NCBI GenBank assembly: GCA_029203185.1
Contig: CP119310.1
Coordinates: 3,602,001-3,666,000, forward strand
Length of the DNA: 64,000 nt
Source: Candidatus Chryseobacterium colombiense
Lineage (GTDB): Bacteria > Bacteroidota > Bacteroidia > Flavobacteriales > Weeksellaceae
Direction of reading: 5' to 3'
Shown here piece by piece: positions 25,339 through 34,082 of the stretch (positions are counted from its first letter, which is position 1; every line of letters begins with the position of its first letter). The notes under the pieces were generated by a model. It had not been told where the DNA came from. It made no database searches and saw only the letters and a program-made list of their open reading frames with translations. The translations under genes and the position numbers were made by a program.

Positions 25339-26322
25339 CTATTTGTTAAGAACCTTTTCAACTTCATTTCCGCAAAGATCAGTGATGGAAATTCCATATA
25401 TTTTTGCCTGTTGAGGAAGGATACTTGCAGGGGAGAATCCCGGGTTCGTATTCATTTCCAGCATATAAGGAATTCCGTTCATCAGAATATATTCACTTCT
25501 TGAGAAACCGCTCATTCCTAAAGAATTATAAGCTCTTTTAGAGATTTCTTCCACTCGCAGTCTGGTTTCATCATCAATTCTTGCCGGAGTAATCTCTTCG
25601 GAAGCACCTTCATATTTTGCCTCATAATCGAAGAATTCGTTTTGAGGAACGATTTCTGTAATTCCTAAAACAATAGTTTCCCCTTTATAATCAATCACTC
25701 CCACAGAAACTTCCATTCCGTCAAGGAAACTTTCGATCAAGATTTCATCATCTTCTTTAAATGCAATTTCCGTTGCTGCAATCAATTCAGATTTTTCTTT
25801 AACTTTTGAAATTCCTAAAGAAGATCCCGACTGATTCGGCTTCACAAAAACGGGAAGACCAAGGGTTTCTATAATTTCATCAACATTGATTTCTTCTCCT
25901 TTTCTTAAGTAAACACTTTTTGCGGAAGGAATTCCATATTTTGAAAGTACAGCTAATGTATCTTTTTTATTGAATGTTAAAGCACTTTGATAAAAGTCAC
26001 AACCCGTGTATTTTTGTCCGATGGCATCCCAATAAGCCTGTAGTATTCCGTTTTCTCCGGGCGTTCCGTGGATGATATTAAAGCATACATCAAATTGTAA
26101 TGTTTCATTATCACTTAATGTGACAGAAAAATCTCCCTTGTTAATGTTGTATTTTGTGTCATTTTCGTCCAAAAAATACCATTCCTTTTTAAGGATAACT
26201 ACTTTATATACATTGTATAAGTTTCTGTCTAAAGAATCAAAGATTAATTGACCGCTTTTTAAGGATACAACGTATTCGTCGGAATAGCCTCCCATTACTA
26301 CGGCAACATTTTTTTTGCTCAT
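25339..26322 (-). CDS. ddl: D-alanine--D-alanine ligase
   Basis: 327 residues of ATP-grasp fold. MGGYSDEYVVSLKSG forms the N-terminal signature, HGTPGENG the substrate loop, VFVKPNQSGSSLGISKV the ATP-grasp lysine and serine loop, and FSRSEYI to LEMNTNPGFSPASILP the C-terminal Mg/ATP site. It makes the D-Ala-D-Ala dipeptide of peptidoglycan in the cytoplasm. It diverges from the PASTA-protein gene, and a TAAATTTG promoter element lies upstream. Confidence 0.96.
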   Translation of the reverse strand: MSKKNVAVVMGGYSDEYVVSLKSGQLIFDSLDRNLYNVYKVVILKKEWYFLDENDTKYNINKGDFSVTLSDNETLQFDVCFNIIHGTPGENGILQAYWDAIGQKYTGCDFYQSALTFNKKDTLAVLSKYGIPSAKSVYLRKGEEINVDEIIETLGLPVFVKPNQSGSSLGISKVKEKSELIAATEIAFKEDDEILIESFLDGMEVSVGVIDYKGETIVLGITEIVPQNEFFDYEAKYEGASEEITPARIDDETRLRVEEISKRAYNSLGMSGFSRSEYILMNGIPYMLEMNTNPGFSPASILPQQAKIYGISITDLCGNEVEKVLNK

Positions 26323-26343
26323 ATCTATATAGTATCAATGAAG

Positions 26344-26351
26344 CAAATTTA
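26344..26351 (-). promoter_or_regulatory. -7 promoter element for ddl operon
   Basis: Minus-strand TAAATTTG, 21 bases before the ddl ATG. Confidence 0.5.
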
Positions 26352-26441
26352 ATGATTTTATGGAATCTGAACCGTGAAAATAAGAAATTTTAAAATCTGA
26401 ATGAATTGTGTTAAATAAAAGTACATTCTAAAATTATTAGC

Positions 26442-26449
26442 TATATTTG
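26442..26449 (+). promoter_or_regulatory. -7 promoter element for the PASTA gene
   Basis: TATATTTG, 26 bases before the ATG at 26476. Confidence 0.5.
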
Positions 26450-26475
26450 CCGTTATAATTAAAGTCATTTTAAGT

Positions 26476-27534
26476 ATGTTTAAATCACTTTTCAATTGGA
26501 AAGTTTTACTGAATTTATTAGTAGCCATCGGTGTTTTTGTGGGGTTGGTTTGGCTTACCTTCCGTTGGTTGGAATATCATACTAATCATGGTCAGGAAAT
26601 TCCTGTCCCGAATGTGGTTAATAAAACCGTACATGAAGCAATCAAAATATTAGATGATACAGGACTGGAATATGAAGTAGACAGTTCAAAATATGATCCT
26701 AAGTTCAGACCTTTTCAGGTTCTTCAGGTATTTCCTTCGCCAGGTTCCCGTGTAAAAGACGGAAGAACGGTGAGATTGAAAGTGAATCCTAAGACCTGGG
26801 CTGCGATTGCTCTGCCGGATGTAATCAATAAATATTCCGGATTGGCTTTCCAGAGATTGGAACAGGTAGGTTTAAAAGTGGGTGATACAATCTATGAACC
26901 AAGTATTCAGAAAGATGCGGTTCTTAGAGTTCTATTTAAAGGAGTAGAAGTAAAGCCTAAAACCAAACTGCCAAGATTCTCCATTGTAGACGTGGTGATC
27001 GGCTCCGGACCGATGAGAAATATCGGAATTCCTAGTGTCGTTGGGTTAACGATAAAAGAGGCAAAAGCACTTATTATCAGAAGTAAGTTTGAAGTAGGAG
27101 TTATAGAGTTTGAAGATGGAGGTAAAGATGAATCTGATATTGTATATTATCAGGATCCTGCAGCAGGAGATGTCAGGGATCAAGGAATGCAGATCGATAT
27201 TTGGGCGAGCAAAAGAACGCCGGCAGAGTTAAGAAATAAAATTGACCAGCTTAATTCTATGTATCGTATGAAAGTAGATACGGCACTTCCTCCTGTAAGA
27301 TATGAAGAAGTGGCGGTAGAACCTACTCATGCGGTTGAACCTGCTCCGGCTCCTAAAAAAGAAATTCCTAAACCAGAACCAGCCAAGTCGGAACCTCAAA
27401 AGACTACTACGAATGTAAAGCCGGCAACTGCTACAGAGGATAAAGCAAAAACGACAGGAAGCAATATCAAAGGAACTACACAGCAACCTGCTGAAAGACC
27501 AAAAGCTAAAAAGGAAAAGGTAATTATTCAATAA
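26476..27534 (+). CDS. Membrane-anchored PASTA-domain protein
   Basis: 352 residues. One N-terminal membrane helix (LLNLLVAIGVFVGLVWLTF) is followed by three PASTA repeats at about 40-105, 110-180 and 185-255, each with a P-x-V-x-x-x-T-x-x-E-A-type start (VPNVVNKTVHEAI, IPSVVGLTIKEAK). The tail (from 270) is Pro/Lys/Thr-rich and probably disordered. PASTA repeats bind muropeptides in kinases and PBPs of Gram-positives. Here no kinase or transpeptidase domain is present, which is the usual Bacteroidota form. The position beside ddl suits a role in cell-wall sensing, by inference. Confidence 0.9.
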   Translation: MFKSLFNWKVLLNLLVAIGVFVGLVWLTFRWLEYHTNHGQEIPVPNVVNKTVHEAIKILDDTGLEYEVDSSKYDPKFRPFQVLQVFPSPGSRVKDGRTVRLKVNPKTWAAIALPDVINKYSGLAFQRLEQVGLKVGDTIYEPSIQKDAVLRVLFKGVEVKPKTKLPRFSIVDVVIGSGPMRNIGIPSVVGLTIKEAKALIIRSKFEVGVIEFEDGGKDESDIVYYQDPAAGDVRDQGMQIDIWASKRTPAELRNKIDQLNSMYRMKVDTALPPVRYEEVAVEPTHAVEPAPAPKKEIPKPEPAKSEPQKTTTNVKPATATEDKAKTTGSNIKGTTQQPAERPKAKKEKVIIQ

Positions 27535-27558
27535 TATTACCGTTATTATAAAAATTAC

Positions 27559-27589
27559 AGGCTTCAACTTTACTATGTTGAAGCCTTTT
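27559..27589 (+). terminator. Intrinsic terminator or attenuator between PASTA gene and rluD
   Basis: AGGCTTCAAC and GTTGAAGCCT form a perfect 10-bp stem with an eight-base loop, followed by TTTT. It lies 24 bases after the PASTA stop and 17 before the rluD-like start. Confidence 0.7.
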
Positions 27590-27606
27590 GCATAAAAAAT
27601 AAAACA

Positions 27607-28680
27607 ATGACAGAAGATAACGAAGATTTTTTAGATGAAGAATTATTAAATGCGAACAGCATTGATAATATCGATATTGATGAAGAAAATAAAGGATTGT
27701 ATGAACATCTTAATCTCACTGTTGATAAAAGCCAGGAACCCTTAAGAATTGACAAGTTTTTATTGATCTTTCGTCAGAATTCTTCAAGAAATAAAATTTC
27801 CCAGACTTGCAGGGCGGGGAATGTTATTGTGAACGGAACTGCAGTAAAACAGAATTACCGTGTAAAACCAGGAGATCAGATTTCTGTGCTATTGGCACAT
27901 CCTCCAAGAGAAAATGTAATTATTCCACAAGATATTCCTATTAATATCGTTTATGAAGATGATGACCTTGTAGTAGTAGATAAAGATCCCGGAATGGTTG
28001 TTCATCCCGGATTTGGAAATTGGGACGGAACTTTGGTAAATGCATTGGCTTTTCATTTTGAAAAAAATGGTTCCAAATCTGATCTGGACAGAGTAGGATT
28101 GGTGCACAGAATCGATAAAGATACTTCCGGGTTACTTGTTATAGCCAAAAATGAATATGCTTTAAGCTTTCTGGCAAAACAGTTTTTTGACAGGAAAACA
28201 AAGAGGCTATACTGGGCTTTTGTATGGGGAAATGTTCAGGACGATGAGGGAACAATAAGAGGTCATATCGGGCGACATCCCAAAAACAGGATGCAGATGC
28301 ATACCTATGAAGACGGAAGTCAGGGAAAACATGCGGTAACACACTATAAAGTATTAGAGAGATTTAAATATATGACCTGGGTGGAGTGTAAACTGGAAAC
28401 CGGAAGAACTCACCAGATCAGAGCACACTTTAAACATATTGGTCATACCTTATTTAATGATGAAAGATACGAGGGGCATACGCCTCTTCGTGGAGTGAAT
28501 CTGCCTAAGTATAAGCAGTTTATAAAAAATGTATTTGAAATTTTGCCTAGACATGCGCTTCATGCCCATACTTTAGGATTTATACATCCGACGACGAAGA
28601 AAGAATTATATTTTGAGAGCCCAATGCCAAAAGATATGGCGGATGCTGTAAAAAAATGGAGAAATTATTTAGAAAACTAA
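27607..28680 (+). CDS. RluA-family 23S rRNA pseudouridine synthase (RluD-like)
   Basis: 357 residues. An acidic N-terminal extension (EDNEDFLDEELLNAN) precedes an S4 domain at about 46-105 and the catalytic domain. GLVHRIDKDTSGLL holds the catalytic D170, GRTHQIRAHFKHIGH the second motif and RHALHAHTLGF the third. It converts uridines of the large rRNA to pseudouridine. RluD is the best match among RluA members, but RluC specificity cannot be excluded from sequence. It sits between the PASTA gene and porP. Confidence 0.9.
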   Translation: MTEDNEDFLDEELLNANSIDNIDIDEENKGLYEHLNLTVDKSQEPLRIDKFLLIFRQNSSRNKISQTCRAGNVIVNGTAVKQNYRVKPGDQISVLLAHPPRENVIIPQDIPINIVYEDDDLVVVDKDPGMVVHPGFGNWDGTLVNALAFHFEKNGSKSDLDRVGLVHRIDKDTSGLLVIAKNEYALSFLAKQFFDRKTKRLYWAFVWGNVQDDEGTIRGHIGRHPKNRMQMHTYEDGSQGKHAVTHYKVLERFKYMTWVECKLETGRTHQIRAHFKHIGHTLFNDERYEGHTPLRGVNLPKYKQFIKNVFEILPRHALHAHTLGFIHPTTKKELYFESPMPKDMADAVKKWRNYLEN

Positions 28681-28700
28681 AAATATATTGAGAATTTTTT

Positions 28701-28708
28701 TATATTTG
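28701..28708 (+). promoter_or_regulatory. -7 promoter element for porP
   Basis: TATATTTG ends 24 bases before the ATG at 28732. The expected transcription start near 28713 supports that ATG over the in-frame TTG at 28714. Confidence 0.55.
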
Positions 28709-28731
28709 TTGAATTGAAATCAAGATTTGTT

Positions 28732-29682
28732 ATGAGAAAACTATATGCTATCGTATGTTTAGCTCTTTTGTCGAATGCATACAAAGCACAAGAATCACTT
28801 CCATATTATCAACAATACTTATTGGATGGTGATTTCCTGTTCAACCCTGCTCAGTATGGAAAAACAGATGACGTACAACTTAATCTCAACTACCAACAGC
28901 AATTTTCAAAGTTCAGCGAGTCTCCCAATGTACAATCAGTGGGGATCAACGCTAATATCTTTGATAGAGTAGGTGCAGGGATTTCTGTATTTAGAGATAG
29001 CAACGGCCCTATTTCTGCTGGAGGTATCACAGCAGGAGCTTCTTACTTTATTCCTTTAAGTAGTGAAGGAGACAGAAAAGATCAGTTCTCTTTTGGTACG
29101 AGTGTTAATTTTTACAATATGAATTTTGATTATTCAAAAATCAATACTGAAGAAGGTTATGATCCATTATTACAGGGGAACGAAAGCAATATTTTCATGG
29201 TGTATGCTAACTTCGGTTTAGCAGCTACCTATAGAAACTTATTTGGAGGGGTGTCTGTTAATGATATTGCTTTGAGTAATGACCAATCTATTGTTAATAA
29301 CTATGAGCCATCTCCGATTAAGTTCTTCTTAAATTTAGGATATGACTGGCATGTAGGTGATAATATGTATTTCTCTCCGTCAGTATTGGTAAACCTGAAT
29401 ACCAACTCTACAAGACTTATCGATTATAACTTGATGGCTACTTTCTTTAATGACATCAACTCATTCTCTTTCGGGGTAAGTTATAGAGCTGCTCAGAATA
29501 GATTTGATAATCAGCAGTTACAGATTGCTCCGGTTGTTAAAGTTAAATTTAACAAGTTTATGGTAGGAGCTACTTACAACTTAGGATTATCTGATATCCA
29601 GAGTTATGGAGGAAACAGCTTCATGGTAAGTGTAGGTTATAACTTCGATAATTTCATTAACCGTAGAGGATATAGATATTAA
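28732..29682 (+). CDS. PorP/SprF family type IX secretion outer-membrane protein
   Basis: 316 residues from the ATG at 28732 (an upstream TTG adds six residues). Signal peptide MRKLYAIVCLALLSNAYKAQ, then a beta-barrel: PYYQQYLLDGDFLFNPAQYG near the N terminus is the family start, and the end GYNFDNFINRRGYRY carries terminal aromatics. PorP/SprF proteins assist type IX secretion or anchor exported adhesins. Its presence agrees with the type IX-sorted dioxygenase-fold protein at 1117-2151. A terminator follows at once. Confidence 0.92.
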   Translation: MRKLYAIVCLALLSNAYKAQESLPYYQQYLLDGDFLFNPAQYGKTDDVQLNLNYQQQFSKFSESPNVQSVGINANIFDRVGAGISVFRDSNGPISAGGITAGASYFIPLSSEGDRKDQFSFGTSVNFYNMNFDYSKINTEEGYDPLLQGNESNIFMVYANFGLAATYRNLFGGVSVNDIALSNDQSIVNNYEPSPIKFFLNLGYDWHVGDNMYFSPSVLVNLNTNSTRLIDYNLMATFFNDINSFSFGVSYRAAQNRFDNQQLQIAPVVKVKFNKFMVGATYNLGLSDIQSYGGNSFMVSVGYNFDNFINRRGYRY

Positions 29683-29705
29683 TCAATTTAATTTAAATAA
29701 ATTTG

Positions 29706-29732
29706 AGCTCTGAATTTTTCAGAGCTTTTTTT
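29706..29732 (+). terminator. Terminator of porP abutting hemW
   Basis: AGCTCTGAA pairs with TTCAGAGCT around a short loop and runs into TTTTTTT, which ends exactly where the hemW ATG begins (29733). Confidence 0.82.
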
Positions 29733-30857
29733 ATGATTTATATACACATTCCGTTTTGTAAGCAAAAATGCAGTTACTGTAATTTTCATTTTTCCACTTC
29801 TTTAAACTTTAAAGATGAAATGCTTGCTGCGATGAAGAAAGAAATCTTCAAACGAAAAGATGAGCTGCAAAACAAAAACCTCCATTCCCTTTATTTTGGT
29901 GGCGGAACTCCGTCAATTCTCTCTCCTGATGAAATTAAATCTTTAATAGATGAAGTTTTAAAATATTTCAGTTTTGAAAAAGATATTGAAATTACGCTGG
30001 AAGCTAATCCGGATGATTTAGGGAAAGATTTTCTGAAAGGACTTTCGACTTCTCCTGTAAACAGATTGTCAATAGGAACTCAGAGCTTCTTTGAAGAAGA
30101 TTTGAAATTGATGAATCGTGCACATACAGCATCGGAAGCAGAAGATTCTATCAAAAGAGCGCAGGATTTTGGTTTTGAAAATCTGAGTATTGATTTAATT
30201 TATGGTTCACCGACTTCCAATCTTGATATCTGGAAAGAAAATCTGAATAAAACAATAGCTCTTGAAGTTCCTCATATTTCTTCTTATGCTTTGACTGTGG
30301 AACCAAAAACTGCTTTAGAAAACTGGATTTCAAAAGGAAAAGTAGTCAGTCCAAAAGAAGAGGAACAGAATAAGGAATTCTATTATTTATCAGACTTTTT
30401 AAAAGATAATGGTTTTGAGCATTATGAAGTTTCCAATTTTGCTAAACCTGGATTTTACTCAAGACATAATTCTGCATACTGGAAATATAAGGAATATCTT
30501 GGAATTGGCCCGTCTGCACATTCTTACAATGGTTTTGATATCAGGAGCTGGAATGTTGCCAATAATCAACAATATATTAAAAGACTGAATTCAAACCTTC
30601 TGGCTAAAGAAGAAGAAATCCTTTCTCAGGAAGACCAGTTTAATGAGATGATTATGATAGGCTTAAGAACAATATGGGGCGTTGATCTTGTAAGCTTGAA
30701 AGAAACATTCAGTGAAAATATTCTTGAACATTTTCAAAACGAAATTAAAACAAAGCTGCAGGAAGGAATGTTAACCATTGATAATAACCATTTGAAAATT
30801 CCAGAAAAACATTGGTTTATGGCCGATGGAATTGCTTCCGATTTGTTTTTTGTTTAA
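29733..30857 (+). CDS. hemW: Radical SAM heme chaperone HemW
   Basis: 374 residues. MIYIHIPFCKQKCSYCNFHF carries the CxxxCxxC iron-sulfur cluster (C9, C13, C16), LYFGGGTPSIL the glycine-rich SAM motif, and IGTQSFFEEDLKLMNRAH and GIGPSAHSYNG the HemW signature. The upstream TTG at 29703 would place the start inside the porP terminator hairpin, so the ATG at 29733 is chosen. It delivers heme to respiratory enzymes rather than acting as coproporphyrinogen dehydrogenase. No ribosome-binding site or leader is visible. Confidence 0.92.
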   Translation: MIYIHIPFCKQKCSYCNFHFSTSLNFKDEMLAAMKKEIFKRKDELQNKNLHSLYFGGGTPSILSPDEIKSLIDEVLKYFSFEKDIEITLEANPDDLGKDFLKGLSTSPVNRLSIGTQSFFEEDLKLMNRAHTASEAEDSIKRAQDFGFENLSIDLIYGSPTSNLDIWKENLNKTIALEVPHISSYALTVEPKTALENWISKGKVVSPKEEEQNKEFYYLSDFLKDNGFEHYEVSNFAKPGFYSRHNSAYWKYKEYLGIGPSAHSYNGFDIRSWNVANNQQYIKRLNSNLLAKEEEILSQEDQFNEMIMIGLRTIWGVDLVSLKETFSENILEHFQNEIKTKLQEGMLTIDNNHLKIPEKHWFMADGIASDLFFV

Positions 30858-30890
30858 ATTGATCATCAAAAATAAACTACAAGTATAACT

Positions 30891-32486
30891 ATGAAACTAA
30901 AATTGTTTTTCTTCCTGTTTTTTATAGGGGCTTTAATGTATGCTCAGAAACCTATTTTTGTAAAAGCAAAAGTGAATGCCGTAAATGTATACCGAACATC
31001 AGCAGAATTACAAAGCTCTGTGAATGTATCATTACCGGCAGGAACATCTGAAATTGTGGTGACCAATATTTCCAATGAAATAAATGAAAGATCACTTCAA
31101 ATCAATTTTAATAATAAGAATATTGCAATTCTTTCGGCTCAATATACCGATAACTACGTCTCTGAATATGATATGGATAAAACCAATCCGAGAATCAAAA
31201 AGGCGACGGACAGTATTACTATTGTAGAAAATCTTTTAGCAAAAGCAAATATTGAGCTGGATGCAAATAATAAAACCCTTGAACTTTTAGATAAAAATCA
31301 GACTGTTTTGGTAGGAAGTAATACTTCTAATGTTGCCCAGCTTATGCAACTTACAGACTACTACAAAAATAAAAGAGTAGAAGTAAGCGAAACGATTTCA
31401 TCGATCAATAAAAAGACGAAGGAGCTACAAAAGAAATTAAACCGTTTAAAAAGCAGTCTTAAAATAAATTCTGAACTGGAAGAAAATCTATCTGATGGAG
31501 TTCTGATTTTAAAAGTAATGAGCAGTACAGCCTCAAGTACGAAGTTAGATATTGGTTATCTTGCAGAAAGCGTTTCTTGGGAACCATTTTATGAAGTAAG
31601 AGGAAATAAGATTTCTGAGCCTTTAGATGTGACTTTTAAAGCGAAATTGAGACAAAATACAGGATTAGACTGGAAAGGAGTAAAATTATCCCTGATTAAT
31701 TCCAGATCTTCAAGAAATAATATGGCTCCTGTTCTTAGACCCTGGTTTTTACAATCTGAAAAAAATGAAGATATTATAAATGCAGGAAGGCAAGCTTCAT
31801 TTTCTGATTCGGCCAAAGAAAAAAATATTGAAGAAGTTGTGGTGGTTGGGTATGGTGTAAGAATTATTGAGAATCAATTGAATATGAGTTTCGATGTAGA
31901 TGTTCCTTACGATATTCTTTCTAATAATCAGGATCATTTTATTAATCTTAAGCAGATTAAAATACCTGCTGATTATAAATACTATACTGCACCTAAAGCT
32001 GGAAATGATGCATATTTAATTGCTACTATTAAAGATTTTAATAAATATAATTTGATCTCAGGTTCTGCCAATGTAATTTTTGAAAATATGTTTATCGGAG
32101 AGACGAGAATTAACCCAAATCAGGTAACAGATGAATTAAATATTACACTTGGAGATGACAAAAAAATAAGTATTCGAAAAGAAATTGTCGATGATAAAGC
32201 CAGCGTAAAATTCTTTTCTTCTTATCAGGAGAAAACCTTTACTTATGATATTGTGGTACGAAATAATAAAAAAGATGCGATTGATATTGAAATTAAAGAC
32301 CAATATCCTTTAAGTAAGGATGAATCAGTTAAAATAGAATTATTACAAGCTGATAAAGCTGAAGTAGATAAAGAAAAAGGCTTTTTAACCTGGAATCTTA
32401 AAATATCTTCTAATGAAACTAAAAAAATAAGAGTAAGCTATAAAGTAAGATATCCGAAAGATTATTCAATCAGTAATCTTAATTAA
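30891..32486 (+). CDS. Mucoidy inhibitor MuiA-like protein (DUF4140/DUF4139)
   Basis: 531 residues with a signal peptide (MKLKLFFFLFFIGALMYAQ). The N-terminal DUF4140 part begins VNAVNVYRTSAELQSSVNVSLPAGTSEIVVTNIS, coiled coil follows at about 90-200, and DUF4139 runs from about 215 (LDIGYLAESVSWEPFYEVRG) to the end (NETKKIRVSYKVRYPKDY). An insertion at residues 310-325 contains EEVVVVGYGV, a motif otherwise typical of the TonB-linked SusC/RagA N terminus. Function is unknown; periplasmic or surface location is likely. Confidence 0.85.
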   Translation: MKLKLFFFLFFIGALMYAQKPIFVKAKVNAVNVYRTSAELQSSVNVSLPAGTSEIVVTNISNEINERSLQINFNNKNIAILSAQYTDNYVSEYDMDKTNPRIKKATDSITIVENLLAKANIELDANNKTLELLDKNQTVLVGSNTSNVAQLMQLTDYYKNKRVEVSETISSINKKTKELQKKLNRLKSSLKINSELEENLSDGVLILKVMSSTASSTKLDIGYLAESVSWEPFYEVRGNKISEPLDVTFKAKLRQNTGLDWKGVKLSLINSRSSRNNMAPVLRPWFLQSEKNEDIINAGRQASFSDSAKEKNIEEVVVVGYGVRIIENQLNMSFDVDVPYDILSNNQDHFINLKQIKIPADYKYYTAPKAGNDAYLIATIKDFNKYNLISGSANVIFENMFIGETRINPNQVTDELNITLGDDKKISIRKEIVDDKASVKFFSSYQEKTFTYDIVVRNNKKDAIDIEIKDQYPLSKDESVKIELLQADKAEVDKEKGFLTWNLKISSNETKKIRVSYKVRYPKDYSISNLN

Positions 32487-32512
32487 TTACGATTCTATTC
32501 CTTATTTTTGTA

Positions 32513-32520
32513 TAAAATTT
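32513..32520 (+). promoter_or_regulatory. -7 promoter element for murI
   Basis: TATTTTTG fits TAnnTTTG and ends 10 bases before the TTG start codon of murI, giving a very short leader. Confidence 0.45.
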
Positions 32521-32529
32521 CAGCTCGAT

Positions 32530-33360
32530 TTGAAAAATAAAAAACCAGACTATTCGCATCTTTCATCCAACCAGCCTATCGGTATTTTTGATAGCGGGGT
32601 AGGAGGTTTGACGGTAGCTAAAGAGATAAAAAGGCTTCTTCCTCATGAGGATTTAATTTATTTTGGTGATACAAAACATCTTCCTTATGGTGAAAAATCT
32701 AAGGAAGCCATTATAGAATATTCTACAAAGATTACCAATTTTTTATTGGAACAGAACTGTAAAGCGATTGTCATTGCGTGCAACACAGCAACGGCCAATG
32801 CTTTAGACCAAGTAATGCAATCTGTTGCAGGCAGAGTTCCTGTTATTGATGTTATCAACCCTGTAGCGGAAAAAGTTTCGTATGAAATCCATAATAATGT
32901 TGGAGTTATCGCGACAAAAGCTACGGTGAATTCCGGATTATACAAAAAGAGTATTCGTAAACATAATAAATGGATTAAAGTAGATGAATTGGCGACACCT
33001 TTATTGGTTCCTGCTATTGAAGAAGGCTTTAAAAACCATCCGATTACCCATGCTATTATCTATAATTACTTAAGCAATAGCAAGCTGAAAAATATTGAAA
33101 CGCTGATTCTAGGATGTACTCATTATCCTTTATTGATCGATGAAATCAAACAGTATTATGGAAACCGTGTTCGTGTGATTGATTCACCGAATATTGTGGC
33201 GAATCATTTAAAAATTATTTTAGATAAATATAATCTTTTAAATGAAAACAATCCGAAGCCTAATTATCACTTCTACTTATCTGACCTGACTAAAAATTTC
33301 GAAAAAATCTCAAAGAAATTCTTCGGGAAAACAATAGATCTGGAACTGAAAGTATTATAA
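32530..33360 (+). CDS. murI: Glutamate racemase
   Basis: 276 residues. DSGVGGLTVAKEI is the N-terminal motif with catalytic support, and the two catalytic cysteines are C84 in VIACNTATAN and C196 in LGCTHYPLL. It makes D-glutamate for peptidoglycan. The start codon is TTG at 32530; the next in-frame ATG is far inside the conserved region, so TTG initiation is required. A promoter element lies just upstream and a strong hairpin follows. Confidence 0.95.
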   Translation: MKNKKPDYSHLSSNQPIGIFDSGVGGLTVAKEIKRLLPHEDLIYFGDTKHLPYGEKSKEAIIEYSTKITNFLLEQNCKAIVIACNTATANALDQVMQSVAGRVPVIDVINPVAEKVSYEIHNNVGVIATKATVNSGLYKKSIRKHNKWIKVDELATPLLVPAIEEGFKNHPITHAIIYNYLSNSKLKNIETLILGCTHYPLLIDEIKQYYGNRVRVIDSPNIVANHLKIILDKYNLLNENNPKPNYHFYLSDLTKNFEKISKKFFGKTIDLELKVL

Positions 33361-33362
33361 AT

Positions 33363-33392
33363 AAAAAAAGACTCAAAAAAGAGTCTTTTTTT
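33363..33392. terminator. Bidirectional terminator
   Basis: AAAAAAAGACTC and GAGTCTTTTTTT form a stem with a six-base loop between the convergent murI and nitroreductase genes. Confidence 0.8.
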
Positions 33393-33395
33393 TAT

Positions 33396-33998
33396 TTATA
33401 TCTCAAGAATGACTTCTTGTTTTTCATGTCTTGTTTTGGGAGTAATGGTCGGCTGATTGCTGTCTTCTTCAGCTCTTAGACCAATGGTAACCGCAAATAG
33501 AGTTTCATACTTTTCATTGTTTAAAATAGTGTCATACTTTTCTGGTTCAATTCCTTCCATTGGTGTAGAATCTATTCCCATTTCTGCACATGCTGAAAGG
33601 AAGACTCCCAATGAAAGGTAAACCTGATGACCCAGCCATGATTTTATGGCAGCATTGCCCTTCGGTTTTACAAAATTTTTATAATAATTCACACTTCCTT
33701 CAGGAAGATAACCTTCAATCTTATTTTCAAAATCATCAGGGTTTTTCATGACCTGAAATACAATTAAATAATTGCTGTCCAAAACTTTTTCCTTGTTCCA
33801 GTAAGAGGCTTCTGCCAAAGGTTGCTTTAAATCGGAAAAATTATTTACAAAAATAAAATTCCATGGCTGACTGTTGATAGAGGAAGGACTTAGCTGTAAA
33901 ATGTCTTTTAACTGCTGAATTTTTTCTTCACTTATTGTTCCTTGAGGATTATACTTTTTCACAGTATATCTCGATTTCATTTTTTCTAAAAAGCTCAT
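33396..33998 (-). CDS. Nitroreductase-family NAD(P)H-dependent oxidoreductase
   Basis: 200 residues of the NfsB-like FMN fold. SRYTVKKYNPQGTI at the N terminus and LSPSSINSQPWNFIFVNN are the FMN/substrate signatures, and GVFLSACAEMGIDSTPMEGIEPEKYD is the typical C-terminal motif. It probably reduces quinones or nitro compounds with NAD(P)H. It diverges from the HxlR regulator gene, a common pairing, and an inverted repeat overlaps its likely transcription start. Confidence 0.92.
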   Translation of the reverse strand: MSFLEKMKSRYTVKKYNPQGTISEEKIQQLKDILQLSPSSINSQPWNFIFVNNFSDLKQPLAEASYWNKEKVLDSNYLIVFQVMKNPDDFENKIEGYLPEGSVNYYKNFVKPKGNAAIKSWLGHQVYLSLGVFLSACAEMGIDSTPMEGIEPEKYDTILNNEKYETLFAVTIGLRAEEDSNQPTITPKTRHEKQEVILEI

Positions 33999-34006
33999 AA
34001 TTTTAT

Positions 34007-34023
34007 ACTATATTTTTTATAGT
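34007..34023. promoter_or_regulatory. Candidate HxlR operator
   Basis: ACTATA and TATAGT form a perfect inverted repeat with a five-base T spacer. It covers the expected transcription start of the nitroreductase gene (minus-strand -7 element at 34026-34033). HxlR proteins are winged-helix dimers that bind such palindromes. Confidence 0.55.
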
Positions 34024-34056
34024 TGCAAAACTAATTTAAGTTTAATACATTTGCAA
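34023..34056. promoter_or_regulatory. Overlapping divergent promoters of nitroreductase and hxlR
   Basis: Plus strand: TTG at 34023-34025, 20 bases, then TACATTTG at 34046-34053, facing the HxlR gene. Minus strand: TTG at 34056-34054, 20 bases, then TAGTTTTG at 34033-34026, facing the nitroreductase. Both match the Bacteroidota -33/-7 consensus with ideal spacing. Confidence 0.75.
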
Positions 34057-34082
34057 TAACGGTAAAAAAGGATAGTATAAAA

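Noticed and set aside
29703..29733. TTG start of hemW at 29703.
   Set aside because: It would place the N terminus on the porP terminator hairpin and add residues absent from the family start.
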